A DNA stretch of 44,313 nt from Planctomycetota bacterium (GTDB lineage: Bacteria > Planctomycetota > E44-bin39), in contig SOJX01000110.1 of NCBI GenBank assembly GCA_004376375.1, forward strand, positions 1 through 44,313, written 5' to 3'. Below are positions 36,537 to 44,313 of the stretch, piece after piece (position 1 is the first letter of the stretch; the number at the start of each line of letters is the position of its first letter). The notes under the pieces were generated by a model. It did no database searches and had not been told where the DNA came from. It was given only the letters and a program-made list of their open reading frames with translations. Both the position numbers and the translations under genes were made by a program.

Positions 36537-38551
36537 TGGGTGGCCTCCTTGATAGCGTTGTCCATTAATTCCAAATAAAGTCCCTGCGTATAAAAACCGA
36601 CTCGTATCGCCGCGGTCGGACACACGGCGACGCAGGACCCGCAGCCCTTGCACTTGGCCTCGTCGATGGAGTAAGGATGCTCGTGCGCCGGTATACCCGT
36701 GGAGGCCGGCGCTTCATAGGCGCAGACTTCGAGGCACTTATCGCACGCGCGGCATTTTGAAACATCGATTCTGGCAAGAAGGCTCGTAACCGCTACGGGA
36801 ATGGCATGCCCGTTTCCCTCGCCGTCCTGGCCGTGAAGCGCGCCCCCTGCCTCCGCGGCAGGCTGCAGGAACGCGTGGTGCGCTTCTGCGCGGAGCGGCA
36901 AATTGTAGCGACGGTCCAGTAAGGCGCTGGAAGTCAGCACCACCCACTCTTTCGGGCAGGAGGCAAGACAATGCCTGCACTCGTAACACGGTCCGCACCG
37001 GAGGCATCTCTGGGCCTCCTTTACCGCCTCCTCGATTCTGAGCCTGCGCTCAACTTCCTGGAACGAACGGCGGCGGCGCTCCGATACGCTCTGAACTCCT
37101 TCGATTCTCTGCGTTAAAGAAATAAGCTGGTTGGGTACTTCGACTTCAGGGGGGCGATCGAAACCGGCCGCCGGTTCCAGAGGTTTGCCTTTGAGGAAGC
37201 GAAGAATGCTTTTCGCCGCCACGTGGCCGTGTCCGATGGCCTCGACAACCGTAGCCGGGCCGGTTACCGCGTCACCGCCGGCAATGACACCGGGAATACT
37301 TGCATCCAGCGTTTCCGGGTCAACCTTAATAGTACCCCATTTCGTCAACTCAATATCATACTTGGCGGAAATGCCTTCCACATCCGGCCTCTGGCCGATC
37401 GCCGGAATGAGAGTATCCACGTCCAGAATGAACTCGGAACCTTTGATCGGAACAGGTCTTCTCCGGCCGGAAGCGTCGGCCTCGCCCAGGTACATGTGGA
37501 TACACTCGAGCCTGGACACGTGCTTGTCTTCGGTGATTACCCTGATGGGCGCGGCAAGATACTGAATCAGGACGCCCTCGGCCATCGCCTCATCAATCTC
37601 TTCCTGCAGCGCGGTCATCTGCTTTACGCCGCGGCGGTAGAGGAGAATCACGCTTTCCGCACCCAGCCTGAGCGCGCACCTGGCGGAATCCACGGCCGAA
37701 TTACCGCCGCCGATTACCACGACGCGCTTGCCGAGCTTCTTCTTGTCATACTTGCCCGTCGACGCCCGCCTGAGAAAAGAAAGCGCGTCAATAACACCGG
37801 GCGCGCTTTCACCCGGTATCTTCATTTTTGCGCACTTGCCCGCGCCCACGGCGAGGAAAATCGCCTTGAAGCCCTGCTTTTTCAAATCGCCGGTGGTGAA
37901 ATCTTTTCCGAGTTTCGAGTTGAGTATTATCTCGACGCCCAGGGCCCTGATAGCCTCGATTTCGTTTTTGAGAATGTTCCTGGGCAGACGGAAAGCGGGG
38001 ATAGCCCAGCGCATCATCCCGCCGGGACTTGAAGAGGCTTCAAACACCGTGACCTGACAGTTCGCCCGTGCGAGGTCGGCGGCCGCGGTAAGGCCCGCCG
38101 GTCCTGCGCCGATTATCGCCACTTTATCTCCCGTCCTCGGCGGATGCTCCTCGGGCTCGACGCCGTGCCGGGCCTCGTAATCCGCGGCAAACCGCTTCAG
38201 CGCTTTTATCGCGACCGGCCCGCCGAATTCCGCCCGGAGGCACGCATCCTCGCACGGGTGCGGGCACACCCGGCCGCAAATCCCGGGGAACGGGTTCTTC
38301 TCCCGAATAAGCGAAAGCGCGTCCTCGAACCGCCGTTCCGCAATGAGACCCAGGTAACCCTTGACGTTTATCCCCGCCGGGCAGTTCAGATTACAGGGAG
38401 AGTCCGCGATTGGAGCGATTTCCCAGCTTTCGCGCACAAAACGCAGGCTGCCGGAGCTCTCGCGCAGAGACCGGACCGCATCGGTCCACGCCTTCCCGGA
38501 CGGCGGCGGGAGAGTTTCGTGCTCGGGAACTTTGTCTTTTCTCCTCGGCAT
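36533..38551 (-). CDS. GltD/NfnB-like NAD(P)H flavoprotein with C-terminal ferredoxin clusters
   Basis: A 672-residue protein. An N-terminal FeS domain (CNLNCPAGINVKGYL, GICGRVCPHPCEDAC) precedes an FAD fold (IIGAGPAGLTAAADLA) with an inserted NAD(P)H fold (VVIGGGNSAVDSARCAL) and TLIPAIGQRPD. The C-terminus adds CLRCGPCYECRHCLASCP and two 4Fe-4S motifs, CRACDKCLEVCAYEAP and CKGCGSCVAVCP. It is a glutamate-synthase small-subunit relative without a large subunit nearby, so it likely connects NAD(P)H to the ferredoxin/Hdr proteins. It begins directly after the korC stop. Confidence 0.88.
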   Translation of the reverse strand: MPRRKDKVPEHETLPPPSGKAWTDAVRSLRESSGSLRFVRESWEIAPIADSPCNLNCPAGINVKGYLGLIAERRFEDALSLIREKNPFPGICGRVCPHPCEDACLRAEFGGPVAIKALKRFAADYEARHGVEPEEHPPRTGDKVAIIGAGPAGLTAAADLARANCQVTVFEASSSPGGMMRWAIPAFRLPRNILKNEIEAIRALGVEIILNSKLGKDFTTGDLKKQGFKAIFLAVGAGKCAKMKIPGESAPGVIDALSFLRRASTGKYDKKKLGKRVVVIGGGNSAVDSARCALRLGAESVILLYRRGVKQMTALQEEIDEAMAEGVLIQYLAAPIRVITEDKHVSRLECIHMYLGEADASGRRRPVPIKGSEFILDVDTLIPAIGQRPDVEGISAKYDIELTKWGTIKVDPETLDASIPGVIAGGDAVTGPATVVEAIGHGHVAAKSILRFLKGKPLEPAAGFDRPPEVEVPNQLISLTQRIEGVQSVSERRRRSFQEVERRLRIEEAVKEAQRCLRCGPCYECRHCLASCPKEWVVLTSSALLDRRYNLPLRAEAHHAFLQPAAEAGGALHGQDGEGNGHAIPVAVTSLLARIDVSKCRACDKCLEVCAYEAPASTGIPAHEHPYSIDEAKCKGCGSCVAVCPTAAIRVGFYTQGLYLELMDNAIKEATQ

Positions 38552-39154
38552 TTATTTACTCGCTTGAGGTTCAGGCTCGTTGTGGTTTTTTTCAAGGCGC
38601 CGCTTGAGCTTGATTCCGTAGTCGAACCCTTCGTTGAAGGCTTTCAGGTTGAATTTTTCGGTCCCTTTCGGAACGCTTTTCACGACGGCCTTGCGCATGG
38701 CCCGCTGGCTTATGACGTCGCAGACTGCCGTGAAAAAGCCGAGCATCACGATATTGAGGACGATTTTTCTCCCCAGGTCCTCGGCGATACGCGTCGCGGG
38801 GATGCCGTATGCCTTCTGCTTCCCGGACGGAAGCTTGTCGACTGTAACGAGCGACGAGTCGTAGCAGATGACCGCGTCGCGGGCCGCCTCGGGGATGAAC
38901 TTATTGAAAGCATCCTGGCTCAGGGCAATCAGGATGTCCGCGCTGGTCACGTAGGGATACTTGACGTTCTCGGGCTCGATTACGACCTGCGAGCTGCACG
39001 CGCTCCCCCGCGCCTCGGGTCCGAACGACTGGGTCATGGTGGAAAACTTGTGGTCGTAGAGCGCCGCCGCCTTGCCGATGATGTGGCCGCAGAGGATAAC
39101 GCCCTGTCCGCCCAGTCCGGTTATGCGGACTTCACACCTTTTGCTTTCGTCCAT
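38552..39154 (-). CDS. korC: 2-oxoacid:ferredoxin oxidoreductase gamma subunit
   Basis: A 200-residue subunit with GLGGQGVILCGHIIGKAA and QSFGPEARGSACSSQVVI, the standard motifs of the gamma domain. It overlaps korB by 23 bp. It completes the KorABC enzyme with the two genes upstream. Confidence 0.92.
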   Translation of the reverse strand: MDESKRCEVRITGLGGQGVILCGHIIGKAAALYDHKFSTMTQSFGPEARGSACSSQVVIEPENVKYPYVTSADILIALSQDAFNKFIPEAARDAVICYDSSLVTVDKLPSGKQKAYGIPATRIAEDLGRKIVLNIVMLGFFTAVCDVISQRAMRKAVVKSVPKGTEKFNLKAFNEGFDYGIKLKRRLEKNHNEPEPQASK

Positions 39155-40061
39155 GTTCGAGCTCCGGGTAACTCAAGTAACGGTCGCCGAGTTTCTTTTT
39201 CAATATCTTTTCACGCACGTCCATATAACACGGCTTGTCGATGTCTATGAACTTGCCCACGATGATTTTTTCCTGAAAAGCCACGTCAACGTTCTCGGGA
39301 TGTTCGCCGTGCCTTATCTCGCAGGAATCATGGTAGAACTTGAGCAGGTCCAGGCCCGTGCCCAGCTTGTTTCTCCTTGCGTACAGGGTAGAACAGGGGC
39401 AGATCACTTCAATAAAGCTGAAACCCCTTTTATGAAGCGCTTCGGTAACCGCTTCGGCCAGACGCCTTACATGAAGGGCGGTCCAGCGCGCGACGTAAGT
39501 CGCGCCGCAGGAGGCCGCGAGATACGGCAGATTGAACGGATGCTCGTTGTAGCCGTACGGCGTAGTACTGCTTATCGCCCCGAGCGGCGTGGTCGGCGCG
39601 CACTGCCCGCCCGTCATCGCGTATATGAAATTGTTCACGCAGATAACGGTGAGGTTGTGGTTTCTGCGCGCCGCGTGAATGAAATGGTTGCCCCCGATGG
39701 AAATCAGGTCACCGTCGCCGGAATAGACGACGACCTTCATGTCCGGCCGCGCAAGGCTGAGACCGACGGCAAACGGTATGGCCCGGCCGTGCGTCGTATG
39801 ATAGCTGTCAAGCTTCACATAGCCCGCCACCCGGCCCGTGCACCCGATGCCCGAGACTATGGCGACCTTGTCGCGGTCGAGCCCGCTCGCCTTGAGGCCC
39901 TCGATGAAGGCGCCGACGGACGTCCCGATTCCGCACGTGGGGCACCAGATGTGCGGGATGCGGTCCATCCGGAGGAATTCCTCCTTCGGATGCGGGGGCA
40001 CATCAGCCTCTTCGGCGGGTTTCTTTTTGCGTTTTCCGGCAGAGTCTGTTACACGGCTCAT
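39132..40061 (-). CDS. korB: 2-oxoacid:ferredoxin oxidoreductase beta subunit
   Basis: A 309-residue TPP-binding subunit. CPTCGIGTSVGAF and GIGCTGR near the start provide cluster and cofactor contacts, and the TPP/Mg motif is GDGDLISIGGNHFIHAARRN followed by VNNFIYAMTGGQ. It forms the catalytic core with korA. ATGA overlap with korA at 40058-40061. Confidence 0.94.
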   Translation of the reverse strand: MSRVTDSAGKRKKKPAEEADVPPHPKEEFLRMDRIPHIWCPTCGIGTSVGAFIEGLKASGLDRDKVAIVSGIGCTGRVAGYVKLDSYHTTHGRAIPFAVGLSLARPDMKVVVYSGDGDLISIGGNHFIHAARRNHNLTVICVNNFIYAMTGGQCAPTTPLGAISSTTPYGYNEHPFNLPYLAASCGATYVARWTALHVRRLAEAVTEALHKRGFSFIEVICPCSTLYARRNKLGTGLDLLKFYHDSCEIRHGEHPENVDVAFQEKIIVGKFIDIDKPCYMDVREKILKKKLGDRYLSYPELEHGRKQKV

Positions 40062-41215
40062 GACGTAACCTCTTTGATCGCGAGGTAAATTTTTTCCGGG
40101 TCGTGCACCGTACCTCCCGCGTGTGGAACGAGTCTCGCTTTGGCCTTGTCTCCCAGGAACCTTTCGATCTCGAAGAAAAGCTGGCCGAAATTGAGCTCGG
40201 GGACGACAAAGGCCTTCACCTTTTTCGCGAGCTCGCGGATGCGGTCTTCGCAGAGCGGCCAGGCCGTAACGAGGCGGATCATCCCGACCTTGATTCCCTC
40301 GGCCTTCGCACGGGAAACGGCCGGCTCAACGACGCGCGAAGTTATGCCGTATGAAATGACCACGACCTCGGCGCCCTCCACGTCGGTCTCCTCGCTGCGG
40401 ATAATCTTGTCGGCGTTCAGTCGGACCTTGTCGACGAGGCGCCTGACGAGCTTTTCCTGCGCCTCGGGGTTTATGACCGGGTAACCGCGTTCATCATGCG
40501 TCAGGCCGGTGACGTGGTACCTGTATCCTTCGCCGGTCGGCGGCATAAGCGGGACCATGTCCCGCCCCGGCTGGAACGGAAGCGCCTTCTCCGGCGGTTT
40601 GGTGGTGTATCTCCTGGGCAGGACCGAAATACGGCTTGCCGGGGGAATGACGACGCGCTCGGTCATGTGCCCGACGCACTCGTCCATCATGATGAGCACG
40701 GGCATGCGGTACTGCTCCGACATGTTGAAGGCTTCGACGGTAAGCTCGAAGCATTCCTGCGGCGAATTCGGGCAAAGCGCAATGACCTCGTAATCGCCGT
40801 GTGAGCCCCACCGCGCCTGCATCATATCGGACTGGGCGGGAAGCGTCGGCAGTCCGGTGGACGGCCCGCCGCGCTGCACGTTGACCAGAACGCACGGCAC
40901 CTCCATCATGAGCCCGAGGCCGAAGTTTTCCATCATCAGGCTGAAACCCGGACCGCTCGTGCAGGTCATCGATTTCTTGCCGCCCCACGACCCGCCGAGA
41001 ATCGCCGCCATGCTCGCAAGCTCGTCTTCCATCTGGATGAACATGCCGCCGACGAACGGGAAGCGCGCGGCAACCCGCTCCGCGATCTCGGTCGACGGCG
41101 TTATCGGGTAGCCCGCGAAGAACCTGCATCCCGCGGCGATGGCGCCTTCCGCGCAGGCATGGTTGCCGTCGAGGTAATGCGTGCCGGTGAGCACTCCTGT
41201 GGGGTCCGCTTTCAC
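40058..41215 (-). CDS. korA: 2-oxoacid:ferredoxin oxidoreductase alpha subunit (probably 2-oxoglutarate)
   Basis: A 385-residue subunit: GNHACAEGAIAAGCRFFAGYPITPSTEIAE, here quoted in parts (GNHACAEGAI, GYPITPSTE), is the family's N-terminal signature. The enzyme decarboxylates a 2-oxoacid to acyl-CoA and reduces ferredoxin; 2-oxoglutarate is the best guess from subunit layout (D-A-B-C). Start is GTG at 41215 with AAGGA 8 nt upstream. A repeat-rich 252-bp gap separates it from korD. Confidence 0.92.
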   Translation of the reverse strand: MKADPTGVLTGTHYLDGNHACAEGAIAAGCRFFAGYPITPSTEIAERVAARFPFVGGMFIQMEDELASMAAILGGSWGGKKSMTCTSGPGFSLMMENFGLGLMMEVPCVLVNVQRGGPSTGLPTLPAQSDMMQARWGSHGDYEVIALCPNSPQECFELTVEAFNMSEQYRMPVLIMMDECVGHMTERVVIPPASRISVLPRRYTTKPPEKALPFQPGRDMVPLMPPTGEGYRYHVTGLTHDERGYPVINPEAQEKLVRRLVDKVRLNADKIIRSEETDVEGAEVVVISYGITSRVVEPAVSRAKAEGIKVGMIRLVTAWPLCEDRIRELAKKVKAFVVPELNFGQLFFEIERFLGDKAKARLVPHAGGTVHDPEKIYLAIKEVTS

Positions 41216-41467
41216 TTATATGTTCCTTATTCTCTTGTTCTCTTCCTCTTTTCCTCACTTCCTCTTTTCCTCCCTTCTGGACAGAAGAGAGGAAAGGATG
41301 AAAGGAGGAAAGGAGGAGTCTTGTTTCCTTGTTTTCTTGTTTCCTTGTTTTAGCGCTGTTCCTTATTTGTTACTTGGTACTTGGTGCTCGTTTCTCGTTA
41401 CTCGTTTCTCGTTTCTCGTTACTCAGTACTTGGTACTCGGTACTCGGTACTTGGTACTTCTTTCCCC
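41216..41467. repeat. Repeat block between korD and korA
   Basis: Pyrimidine-rich TTCCTC units form with their inverse an imperfect hairpin (arms 41264-41278 and 41283-41296). Then come TTCCTTGTTT octamers (41321-41350), a CTCGTTA/CTCGGTA heptamer run (41370-41460) and again TTCCTTGT units up to and into the end of korD (to about 41505). Confidence 0.88.
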
Positions 41468-41764
41468 TTATTCCCTTGTTTCCTTGTTTTCTTGTTTCCC
41501 TGTTCCCTCCTCCGCGGGGATGCAGTAGATTGCGAACTCGGGGCACAGGGCCTCGCACAGGCCGCACATGAGGCAAGTGTTTTCGGAAAGCAGATAGGGA
41601 GGATGATACCCTTTGGCGTTGAACTCATCCGAAAGGGCGAGAACGTCAAGGGGACAGAACTCAACACAATAGCCGCACCCTTTGCAGCGTTCGTGAATAA
41701 TTCTAAGCTCGCCAAGGGTTGCGGCTTGTTCGTCAACGTCCATTGGCAGGCGCCAGAACTCCAT
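41468..41764 (-). CDS. korD: Ferredoxin-type subunit of the 2-oxoacid oxidoreductase
   Basis: A 98-residue protein with two 4Fe-4S motifs, CKGCGYCVEFCP and CLMCGLCEALCP, the KorD layout. The first gene of the operon. The C-terminal dozen residues (TGKQENKETRE) are encoded by the octamer repeat and are probably not functional. Start at 41764 is favoured by a weak GGGACAG; an internal ATG seven codons on is possible. Confidence 0.88.
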   Translation of the reverse strand: MEFWRLPMDVDEQAATLGELRIIHERCKGCGYCVEFCPLDVLALSDEFNAKGYHPPYLLSENTCLMCGLCEALCPEFAIYCIPAEEGTGKQENKETRE

Positions 41765-41843
41765 CTGTCCCGCACCACACCTAATCAGAGGAAAAGTTTC
41801 GCCGTGTGCTGATACTTTTGTTCATTCCCCTGTCCAAAATTTT

Positions 41844-41871
41844 ATTATAACCTACCGGCATAAATAGGCAA
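41844..41871 (-). promoter_or_regulatory. Promoter of the kor-hdr operon
   Basis: On the minus strand, TTGCCT (41871-41866), 16-bp spacer, TATAAT (41849-41844). The leader of about 70 nt to korD shows no structure I can name. With the palindrome at 41978-42062 this accounts for the gene-free stretch 41765-42120; the rest holds nothing recognised. Confidence 0.72.
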
Positions 41872-41977
41872 GAATAATCTTATAAATCCTTGCCATTATA
41901 TGGGTTATTCGGGCAGGCCAAGTTAATTATGTAAAATGGCCCGGATTGGCCGTTTCGATTGCGAATTGTGGATTCCT

Positions 41978-42062
41978 GTTAGCGGCGCCGCGTGGCCGGT
42001 GTGGTCTGCGGCGCGTTGAATTTTGTCTATTAATTCAGCGCCGCGCAAGCGCGGCCGCTAAC
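41978..42062. repeat. GTTAGCGGC...GCCGCTAAC palindromic element
   Basis: Ends are GTTAGCGGCGCCGCG and CGCGGCCGCTAAC; an inner inverted pair GGCGCGTTGAATT/AATTCAGCGCC flanks the centre. It is the uninterrupted relative of the outer element at 7164-7254. Confidence 0.82.
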
Positions 42063-42120
42063 AATAGCATTACGAAATTTCATAATTCATAATCCCGCAA
42101 AACCGTGATAAGATGGCATT

Positions 42121-43134
42121 ATGAAAATCGGCCTCCCCCTGAAAATCGGTATCGCCGTCGTAGTTTTTTTCTGCCTGCTTCTCGGCGGTCTGCTCATATG
42201 GACGCCGGTGCGGGTGCGCTATTACGTCGGCAAACTCAATTCCGCAGACGATAAAAAACGTGTCGAAGGCGTTAACGGCCTGATAGCATGCGGCCCGGCA
42301 GGCAAAGATGCGCTCGCCCGTAACCTCGCCGGCGGCGAACCGGCAGCGGATTTCCTCATCACCCACTGGGCGAAACCGAATGATGTTAGTGAGCAGGAGA
42401 TATTCGATCGCCGCCCACTCCATCTCGCAGCCGAGAAAGGTTACCCGAAAATCGCAGAACTTTTTATTGCAAAAGGTGCAGAGGTTAACGCAACAGATTG
42501 TAGAGAAATCCCCCTTGATTGGACACCGTTACACTGGGCTGTATATTCTAACCAAAAAGCCGTTGCTGAACTTCTCATATCCAAAGGAGCTGAAGTCAAT
42601 GCAAAAGGCAAAATTGGCGAGTCGCCACTTCATATAGCGGCAACCCGCAATTATTATTCTATTGCCGGATTTCTTATCGCCAAAGGCGCTGATGTTAACG
42701 TCGAAAACATTTACGTTATGACACCATTGCACTTCGCGGCAAACGGCCGTTACGAAATCGCAAGACTCCTAATTGAAAAAGGCGCAAAAGTTAGCCCAAG
42801 AGATAAAGACGGCTGGACACCGTTGCATCATGCAGCAGGATATTGTGATAAAAATATCGCCGAAATGCTTATCAATAAAGGCGCGTTAGTTAATTCAAAG
42901 ACTAACTACGGATTGACACCACTGCACTCAGCAGCCATACATGGTCGTAATAGTGTAGTAGAACTTCTTATCGAAAAAGGCTCAGGAATAAATACAAAAG
43001 ACCATAGTGACCGGACGCCGCTGGATTGCGCGATTGAGAGAGAAAAGAATGAAATCGCGGCGTTCCTCCGCAAACACGGCGGCAAAACGGGAAAAGAATT
43101 AATGGAACAGGAAAACAGGGAAACAGGGAAATAA
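42121..43134 (+). CDS. Membrane-anchored ankyrin repeat protein (paralogue 3)
   Basis: A 337-residue protein with the same start as the proteins at 16409 and 22544: helix about 6-28 (IGIAVVVFFCLLLGGLLIW), TPVRVRYYVGKLNSADDKKRV, then GVNGLIACG. About seven ankyrin repeats follow from about 95 to 330. The last residues (MEQENRETGK) are encoded by a repeat like the one at the end of korD. It is shorter and more diverged in its repeats than paralogue 2. Confidence 0.88.
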   Translation: MKIGLPLKIGIAVVVFFCLLLGGLLIWTPVRVRYYVGKLNSADDKKRVEGVNGLIACGPAGKDALARNLAGGEPAADFLITHWAKPNDVSEQEIFDRRPLHLAAEKGYPKIAELFIAKGAEVNATDCREIPLDWTPLHWAVYSNQKAVAELLISKGAEVNAKGKIGESPLHIAATRNYYSIAGFLIAKGADVNVENIYVMTPLHFAANGRYEIARLLIEKGAKVSPRDKDGWTPLHHAAGYCDKNIAEMLINKGALVNSKTNYGLTPLHSAAIHGRNSVVELLIEKGSGINTKDHSDRTPLDCAIEREKNEIAAFLRKHGGKTGKELMEQENRETGK

Positions 43135-43149
43135 ATGTTTTTCGGGTGG

Positions 43150-43442
43150 GGCAGACATTCCTGTCTGCCGATAATAACGCGCGGCGAAGCCGCTCGAGGA
43201 ATCGCCCCGGAGGGGCGTAAGTTCTCAGCCCTGGGTGGAGTCCGCCGAAGCTTTGCGAAGGCGGACGGAACCCAGGGTCAGGTGATACAAAATAAAATCC
43301 GCCCTGAATGGGCGGGACTATCCGCGGATATTGTATTGCCCTTACAGGGCAAGGAAAATTCCGGGGAATCGTTTCCCAGGGTTCCGCGAAACTTCGTTTC
43401 GCTTCACCCTGGGCTGAAAACTCACGCCCCGCTGGGGCGATT
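43150..43442. repeat. Array of hairpins within a large inverted repeat
   Basis: GGCAGACA-TTCC-TGTCTGCC (43150-43169) is a perfect hairpin. Then arms at 43201-43278 and 43374-43442 (ATCGCCCC..GGGGCGT.AGTT.TCAGCCC.GGGTG and inverse) enclose further hairpins at 43240-43265, 43298-43317 and 43336-43352. This fills the gene-free stretch 43135-43517. No protein-coding frame is convincing. Confidence 0.82.
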
Positions 43443-43517
43443 AATTGAGCTTCGCGCATTATTATAAAAAATAAAAACCACCCGCACTTGAAAAAACCCA
43501 TGGAGGCTATCTAAAAA

Positions 43518-44144
43518 ATGCTCTACGAAACGCTGAAAGCAAGACGGAGCATAAGGAAATTCAAGCCGGAAAAACCGGACAGGGAACTGATAGAAAAACT
43601 TATCGAAGCTGCGATAACGGCGCCGTCGGGAAGCAACAAGCAGCCGTGGAAATTCATCGTTATCAGTAACGCGGAAGTTATCGACCGTATCGCAAAAGCA
43701 CTTCATAAAACGATGGACCGCTTTTCAGAGCACGTAACGGAACGCTACAAATACGCCTTCCGCGTTTACGAGAAATATTTCTCCAAGTTCGAAGGCGCGC
43801 CGATGGTTATCGTGCCGTTATATCAGAATATTACCGTTATCTCGAAATTCATCGAAGACGATATGCCGGCGAAAGACCGCGACAGAATCCTCCGGATGGA
43901 GCAGCATATCGGCCTCATCAGCGCGTCCCTCGCGCTCGAAAACCTCTGCCTCATGGCGCACGACCTCGGCCTTGGGACATGCATCATGTCCGGGCCGCTC
44001 GTCGCGCCGGACGAAATCCGCGAGATACTCGGTATCGACTCGACCTGGGAACCGCTTTCGATAGTGCCGGTCGGTTATCCTGACGAAGACCCGAAACCGC
44101 CGCCCCGAAAACCGGTCGAAAATATCCTGAAGTGGATTGAATAA
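43518..44144 (+). CDS. Nitroreductase-family FMN oxidoreductase
   Basis: A 208-residue protein with the family start LKARRSIRKFKPE, FMN-contact SGSNKQPWKF, and the C-terminal GLGTCIMSG...PVGYPDE segment. It reduces small electrophiles or flavins with NAD(P)H; substrate unknown. GGAGG is 11 nt before the ATG, a little long. It stands alone between repeat blocks. Confidence 0.9.
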   Translation: MLYETLKARRSIRKFKPEKPDRELIEKLIEAAITAPSGSNKQPWKFIVISNAEVIDRIAKALHKTMDRFSEHVTERYKYAFRVYEKYFSKFEGAPMVIVPLYQNITVISKFIEDDMPAKDRDRILRMEQHIGLISASLALENLCLMAHDLGLGTCIMSGPLVAPDEIREILGIDSTWEPLSIVPVGYPDEDPKPPPRKPVENILKWIE

Positions 44145-44145
44145 G

Positions 44146-44313
44146 CAGAATTATGAATGATGAATTATGAATTATGAAAAGCGAGACTTTGAGCTTTCAG
44201 CTTTCAGCCGTCAGCATTCAGCCTGAAAGAAGTACCAAGTACCAAGTGTCAAGTACCAGGTACTCGGTACTCGGTACTCGGTACTCGGTACTCGGTACTC
44301 GGTACTCGGTACT
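44146..44313. repeat. Composite tandem repeats to the right edge
   Basis: In order: AATTATG units, AGCTTTC/GTCAGCA units, AGTACCA units, then at least eight near-perfect CTCGGTA units running off the window. Each block has period 7. The edge probably marks an assembly break in the repeat. Confidence 0.9.

Overview
The window reads as a piece of a bacterial chromosome, moderately GC-rich, from an anaerobe of an uncultivated-type lineage. Oxygen-sensitive enzymes (2-oxoacid:ferredoxin oxidoreductase, heterodisulfide-reductase-like proteins), a probable selenoprotein, an N-type ATPase, VIT/VWA proteins, a PKD-bearing lipoprotein peptidase, and heavy loading with palindromes and 7-8 bp tandem repeats all fit that picture. 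The Planctomycetota/PVC area is a reasonable guess, but no phylogenetic marker in the window fixes the lineage. No rRNA, tRNA, CRISPR array, transposase or phage gene was recognised.

Layout. (1) 110-7126, minus strand: a compact histidine operon hisG-hisC/HAD-hisB-hisH-hisF-hisA/hisI-hisD. It contains two gene fusions and is preceded by a sigma70-type promoter, an 18-residue leader peptide with six His codons, and mutually exclusive hairpins ending in a terminator: a classical attenuator. (2) 7531-18862: a small membrane protein, then on the plus strand a VIT-VWA protein, a second VWA protein, a response regulator, an exported HEAT-like protein, a sensor kinase, two small membrane proteins and a membrane-anchored ankyrin protein. 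(3) 19144-22203, minus: a large M14 carboxypeptidase lipoprotein. (4) 22544-23728, plus: a second ankyrin protein. (5) 23804-30898, minus: a complete N-ATPase operon atpDCQRBEFAG behind a strong promoter. (6) 31031-41871, minus: a redox operon korD-korA-korB-korC-gltD-like-mvhD/hdrC/hdrB-hdrA, where hdrA has an in-frame UGA read here as selenocysteine, followed by a 54-residue zinc ribbon and a saccharopine/lysine-dehydrogenase-like enzyme. (7) 42121-44144, plus: a third ankyrin paralogue and a nitroreductase.

How it may work together. The redox operon looks like one machine: Kor oxidises a 2-oxoacid and reduces ferredoxin, while the GltD-like flavoprotein and the Hdr/MvhD proteins could exchange electrons among ferredoxin, NAD(P)H and a disulfide or quinone-type acceptor by flavin-based bifurcation or confurcation. 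The N-ATPase is an accessory ion pump or synthase. The his operon covers most of histidine synthesis and probably includes its own histidinol phosphatase; hisE is not in the window.

Intergenic DNA is unusually structured. Several palindrome families are nested inside one another, paired REP-like hairpins recur, a promoter-like cassette is duplicated, and 7-8 bp tandem repeats with different words at different sites sit in operon gaps and often overlap stop codons. The window itself ends inside such a repeat.
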